Of a stretch of DNA of 8,789 nucleotides, positions 6,159-8,789 are shown one piece after another. The stretch's first letter is position 1, and every line of letters starts with the position of its first letter. The translations under genes and the position numbers were made by a program. Under the pieces are notes generated by a model, which saw nothing but the letters and a program-made list of their open reading frames with translations, did not search any database and was not told the origin of the DNA. The DNA lies in assembly GCA_019347645.1 (NCBI GenBank), contig JAHWKZ010000059.1, forward strand, positions 1 through 8,789. Reading direction: 5' to 3'. This DNA is from Gemmatimonadota bacterium (GTDB lineage Bacteria > Gemmatimonadota > Gemmatimonadetes > JACCXV01 > JAHWKZ01).

Positions 6159-7369
6159 CGCGGCGCGCCGTCGGCGGCCTCGCTCTCGCGGTCGCGATGC
6201 TGGTCGGGGCGGGCACCGGCCGCGCCCAGGACGCCGAATCGGAGCTCGAGAGCCAGCGCGACCGACTCGAGCAGCTCCAGGAGGAGATCAAGAGGAAGCG
6301 CGCCGAAGCCGCCCGGCTGGGGCGGCAGGAGTCGAGCGTGGTGAACGAGCTCCGGCAGGTGGAGCGCGAGCTGGAGGTCACCGAGGACCTGATCTCGACC
6401 CTCGAGGAGCAGATCGACCAGTCGTCCTTCCGGATCGAGGACGTGACCGGGGAGCTCGCTCGGGCGCAGGACGAGCTCGCGATCAAGCGCCAGGTCCTGG
6501 CCCGCCGCCTCCGTTCGATCTACAAGCTCGGCCGGTTCGGCTGGTTCGAGGTGCTGCTTCGATCCGACTCCTTCGCCGACGTGCTGGCGCGCTACAAGTA
6601 CCTGAGGCTCGTGGCCGAGCAGGACCGCCGGCTGGTGGAGCGGATCGCGCGGCTGGAGGCGGAGATCCGCCGGAGCCGGACCCAGCTCGAGGTGGCGCGA
6701 AGCAGCCTCGCCGAGGCGCGCGAGGCCCGGGTGGAGCAGGCGCGGACGCTCTCGGAGAGCGAGCGCGACCGCGAGCGGATGCTCCAGCAGGTGAAAACGC
6801 GCCGGAGCGAACAGCTGACCGTGGCCCGCCGGCTCGAGGAGGAGACGAAGAAGATCCAGAGCGTGATCGCCACCCTCGAACGCCGGCGGGCCGAGCGCGA
6901 GGCGCTGGCTCGCCGCGAGGCGGAAGCCGCGGGACGCGCGGCCCCCTCTCCGAGGTCCTCCACCCTGACCGGCGACTTCGGCGCGCTCGACTGGCCCGTA
7001 CAGGGCGAGATCGTCGAAACGTTCGGCCGCTCGCGGCACCCCGTGTACAACACCGAGGTCGTCAACAACGGGATCGACATCCGGGCGCCCCTGGGGACGC
7101 CGGTGCGGGCGGTGGAGAGCGGCGAGGTGGTCTACGCCGACTGGAACGGCGGGTACGGCCAGATGGTGATCGTCGATCACGAGGGGGGGGATTATTCCCT
7201 GTACGCGCACCTCGACCGGATGGACGTGGCGATCGGGCAGTCGGTCTCCAAGGGGTCGGTCATCGGGACCGTGGGCGAGACCGGGTCGCTGGTGGGCGCC
7301 AAGCTCCACTTCGAGATCCGGAAGGAGGGCCGGGCGGTGGATCCGATCGGATGGCTGCGTCGACGATGA
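6155..7369 (+). CDS. EnvC-like amidase activator: coiled coil plus degenerate LytM (M23) domain
   Basis: A 404-residue exported protein expected to be controlled by FtsEX and to activate septal N-acetylmuramoyl-L-alanine amidases. GTG 6155 overlaps the ftsX stop; GTG 6152 is possible but adds only one residue. The signal peptide MTRRAVGGLALAVAMLVGAG probably ends after GRA (Ala24). Long heptad-like Glu/Arg/Leu-rich coiled coils occupy about 26-260, including the EnvC-like SIYKLGRFGWFEVLL stretch. The LytM domain (278-404) starts LDWPVQGEIVETFG. Active M23 enzymes have HxGxD and HxH; here the first reads NNGID (304-308) and the second KLHFE (383-387). One zinc-ligand His is Asn304 and the first His of HxH is Lys383, while Asp308, His352 and His385 remain. 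E. coli NlpD, a known non-enzymatic activator, has the similar NKGID and RLHFE. I therefore infer an activator rather than an endopeptidase. A run of eight G (7183-7190) lies in the LytM coding part. Confidence 0.88.
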   Translation: MTRRAVGGLALAVAMLVGAGTGRAQDAESELESQRDRLEQLQEEIKRKRAEAARLGRQESSVVNELRQVERELEVTEDLISTLEEQIDQSSFRIEDVTGELARAQDELAIKRQVLARRLRSIYKLGRFGWFEVLLRSDSFADVLARYKYLRLVAEQDRRLVERIARLEAEIRRSRTQLEVARSSLAEAREARVEQARTLSESERDRERMLQQVKTRRSEQLTVARRLEEETKKIQSVIATLERRRAEREALARREAEAAGRAAPSPRSSTLTGDFGALDWPVQGEIVETFGRSRHPVYNTEVVNNGIDIRAPLGTPVRAVESGEVVYADWNGGYGQMVIVDHEGGDYSLYAHLDRMDVAIGQSVSKGSVIGTVGETGSLVGAKLHFEIRKEGRAVDPIGWLRRR

Positions 7370-8556
7370 GAGAGGGTCGCGGGAGCGAGCGGGTGGAGGT
7401 ACACGGGCACGAAGGGGTCAGGGCTGCGCTGAACGCGGCTCTCGCCCGCGGCCGGCTGGGGGCGGCGCTGCTGTTCCACGGTCCGAGCGGCGTGGGGAAG
7501 CAGACGATGGCGCGGTGGCTGGCGCAGCGGCTCCTGTGCGAGGGTCCGCCGGAGCGCGAGCCGATGGGGCTGTTCGAGCCGACGGAGGCGGTCGGGGAGG
7601 CCCGGGAAGGCGCCCAGGCCGGCCCGTTCGACGAGCCCTGCGGAAGGTGCGGGCCGTGCCGGCGCGTCTTCCACGCCAACCACCCGGACGTCCACTGGTA
7701 CTTTCCGCGTCCGGCCGAGTCGTACTACCGCGGCGACGCGCGCGCGGAGGACCTGGCCCGGCGCGCCGGCCGGCCGGCGGAGCCGCCACGCTACGATCAC
7801 CCGGCGTCGTTTCGGATGGAGGACTTCCGCGAGATCGCGCGGGCGGCGTCCCGGCCTCCCTACGAGGCCGAAGAGCAGCTGTTCCTGCTGGGCGACGTCG
7901 ATCAGCACCCGCCGGGCGACGAGCCGACGGGGATGCTGATGAAGATCCTCGAGGAAGTCCCGCCGCGGACCCGCTTCGTACTGACCGCCACCCGGCCGGA
8001 CGCCCTGCCGGACACGATCCACTCCCGGGTCCAGTCGCTCGCCCTCGGCCCCGTCCCCGACCCCGACGTCCGCGCCTTCGTGGACGCGCGGCTCGACCTG
8101 GAGCCCGAAGACGCGGCCGCCCTGGTGGCGCTGGCGGGGGGGCGGCCGGGCCGGGCGCTGGCGCTCGCCGACCCCGAGATCCTGGGCCTGCGGGCCCTCG
8201 CCGCCCGACTCTTCGCGGCCGGTGCGCTGGCGGCCGAGAGCCCCTACGCGCTCCTCCTGGACGCCCGTCTCCCCCGGGTCCGGGAGTCCCACGAGCACGT
8301 CTTCGAGTTCCTGGTCGGCATGGTGGAGGACGCTCTCGCCGTGGCCCTCGAAGGCGACGCCGCGCGGCTCCACCATCCCGAGCGTCGCGACGCCTACCGT
8401 CGCGCCGCCGAGCGCCACGGACCCGACGGCCTGGCGGGAATGGCGCGCGGCGTCCTCGCCGCGAGCGGACTGGTGTGGGCCAACCTCACCCCCACGCTCC
8501 TCTACTGGGAGGCCCTCCGGGCGCTCGATCCCACCGCGCTCGCCGCACGGACCTGA
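7366..8556 (+). CDS. holB: DNA polymerase III delta-prime (clamp loader) subunit
   Basis: A 396-residue AAA+ protein of the clamp-loader complex that opens the sliding clamp during replication. The P-loop-like GPSGVGKQ (39-46) has Gln in place of the Thr/Ser after Lys, fitting delta-prime, which usually does not hydrolyse ATP. A zinc module is formed by Cys58 and CGRCGPC (Cys92, 95, 98), followed by NHPDVHW. The gap between the first and second Cys is 33 residues, much longer than in E. coli. Another insertion (about 113-165, including PRPAESYYRGDARAEDL) sits before FLLGDVDQ, the degenerate Walker B region. LMKILEEVPPRTRFVLTATRP and SRVQS (Arg221, the arginine-finger position of the usual SRC motif) complete the AAA+ core. 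The C-terminal helical part is poorly conserved. ATG overlaps the envC stop as ATGA, so it is probably translationally coupled and the last gene of the operon. Confidence 0.88.
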   Translation: MREGRGSERVEVHGHEGVRAALNAALARGRLGAALLFHGPSGVGKQTMARWLAQRLLCEGPPEREPMGLFEPTEAVGEAREGAQAGPFDEPCGRCGPCRRVFHANHPDVHWYFPRPAESYYRGDARAEDLARRAGRPAEPPRYDHPASFRMEDFREIARAASRPPYEAEEQLFLLGDVDQHPPGDEPTGMLMKILEEVPPRTRFVLTATRPDALPDTIHSRVQSLALGPVPDPDVRAFVDARLDLEPEDAAALVALAGGRPGRALALADPEILGLRALAARLFAAGALAAESPYALLLDARLPRVRESHEHVFEFLVGMVEDALAVALEGDAARLHHPERRDAYRRAAERHGPDGLAGMARGVLAASGLVWANLTPTLLYWEALRALDPTALAART

Positions 8557-8563
8557 GCCCTCG

Positions 8564-8592
8564 TTGACATCGATCCCGCCGGCGGATATCGT
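8564..8592 (+). promoter_or_regulatory. Probable sigma-70-type promoter for the last gene
   Basis: The -35 box TTGACA (8564-8569) matches consensus exactly. A 17-base spacer leads to TATCGT (8587-8592), four of six matches to TATAAT including the key first TA and the last T. It starts eight bases after the holB stop and about 44 bases before the next ATG, leaving a short leader. It would give the downstream secreted protein its own expression and mark the end of the operon. Confidence 0.7.
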
Positions 8593-8624
8593 GGGAAAAC
8601 GGGTTCGTTTCCAGCCAGCCGGGA

Positions 8625-8632
8625 GGATATCG
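8625..8632 (+). repeat. Second copy of an 8-bp GGATATCG motif near the ATG at 8636
   Basis: GGATATCG occurs at 8584-8591, over the -10 box, and again at 8625-8632, between the ribosome site GGGAGG (8621-8626) and the ATG. The core GATATC is a palindrome. It could be a paired operator but may be chance; no further copies support it. Confidence 0.25.
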
Positions 8633-8635
8633 ACC

Positions 8636-8789
8636 ATGCCTGGCCGTGCCGCGGGGATCGTCACGGGCTCGGTGGTGCTCGTCCTCGCCCTTTCCTCGCC
8701 CTGCGTCGGGCAGGACGCCGCCCCCTCGTTCGCCGACTCCGCCTCCGTCGTGCTTCTCGTCGGGGAGGATCTCGGCCGAGTCTACGGAC
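8636..8789 (+). CDS. Start of an unidentified exported protein (cut by window edge)
   Basis: The first 51 residues of a protein I cannot name. ATG 8636 has GGGAGG (8621-8626) nine bases upstream and a good promoter before it. The N-terminus is a signal peptide: MPGRAAGI, a hydrophobic core (VTGSVVLVLALSS), then PCVGQDA, with cleavage likely after Gly24. The Cys is preceded by Pro, so it is a poor lipobox and a soluble periplasmic or outer-membrane protein is more likely than a lipoprotein. The mature part begins QDAAPSFADSASVVLLVGED and then LGRVYG, which is too little for a family call. Its own promoter suggests it is not part of the ftsEX operon. Confidence 0.65.
   Translation, partial: MPGRAAGIVTGSVVLVLALSSPCVGQDAAPSFADSASVVLLVGEDLGRVYG

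Noticed and set aside
6097..7365. Upstream part of the open frame that continues into holB
   Set aside because: It overlaps envC entirely and is Arg/Gly/Pro-rich; delta-prime similarity begins only after the ATG at 7366.

Overview
The window is a high-GC (roughly 70%) stretch of a diderm (Gram-negative-type) bacterial chromosome in which every convincing gene lies on the + strand. SurA/PpiC-type periplasmic chaperones, a probable lipoprotein and an FtsEX-EnvC division module indicate an outer-membrane organism. The gene order mfd, two parvulins, ftsEX-envC, delta-prime, together with the style of the delta-prime subunit, reminds me of Gemmatimonadota. That assignment comes from memory and is tentative.

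Layout. (1) Bases 1-1450: a reading frame already open at the left edge, with about 320 bases of Pro/Ala-rich, non-conserved coding followed by the C-terminal part of the transcription-repair coupling factor Mfd (second helicase half plus the C-terminal D7-like domain). (2) 1506-3113: a parvulin-type prolyl isomerase that is probably a lipoprotein. (3) 3097-4437: a secreted SurA-like chaperone with two parvulin-like modules, each of which seems to lack a different part of the usual active site. (4) 4434-4595: a possible 53-residue ORF that overlaps surA by ATGA and ftsE by GTGA and contains a strong hairpin. (5) 4592-5278 ftsE, 5301-6158 ftsX, 6155-7369 an EnvC-like coiled-coil/LytM protein. 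(6) 7366-8556: the delta-prime (HolB-like) clamp-loader subunit. (7) 8557-8635: an intergenic region with a good sigma-70-type promoter, followed by the start of a secreted protein cut by the right edge.

How it works together. From ppiC to holB the genes overlap or lie within about 25 bases of each other, so they look like one co-transcribed, translationally coupled unit; mfd is 55 bases upstream and may belong to it. The two parvulins would help fold envelope and outer-membrane proteins. FtsE (ATPase) and FtsX (membrane subunit) would signal through the periplasmic loop of FtsX to the EnvC-like protein, which appears to have lost metallopeptidase residues and so probably activates cell-wall amidases at the septum. 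The delta-prime subunit of DNA polymerase III is a replication gene placed at the end of this division operon.

No mobile element, CRISPR array, tRNA or rRNA was seen, and I found no clearly new system. The points most worth a second look are the anomalous 5' part of the Mfd frame, the tiny coupled ORF between surA and ftsE, and the complementary decay of the two parvulin modules in the SurA-like protein.
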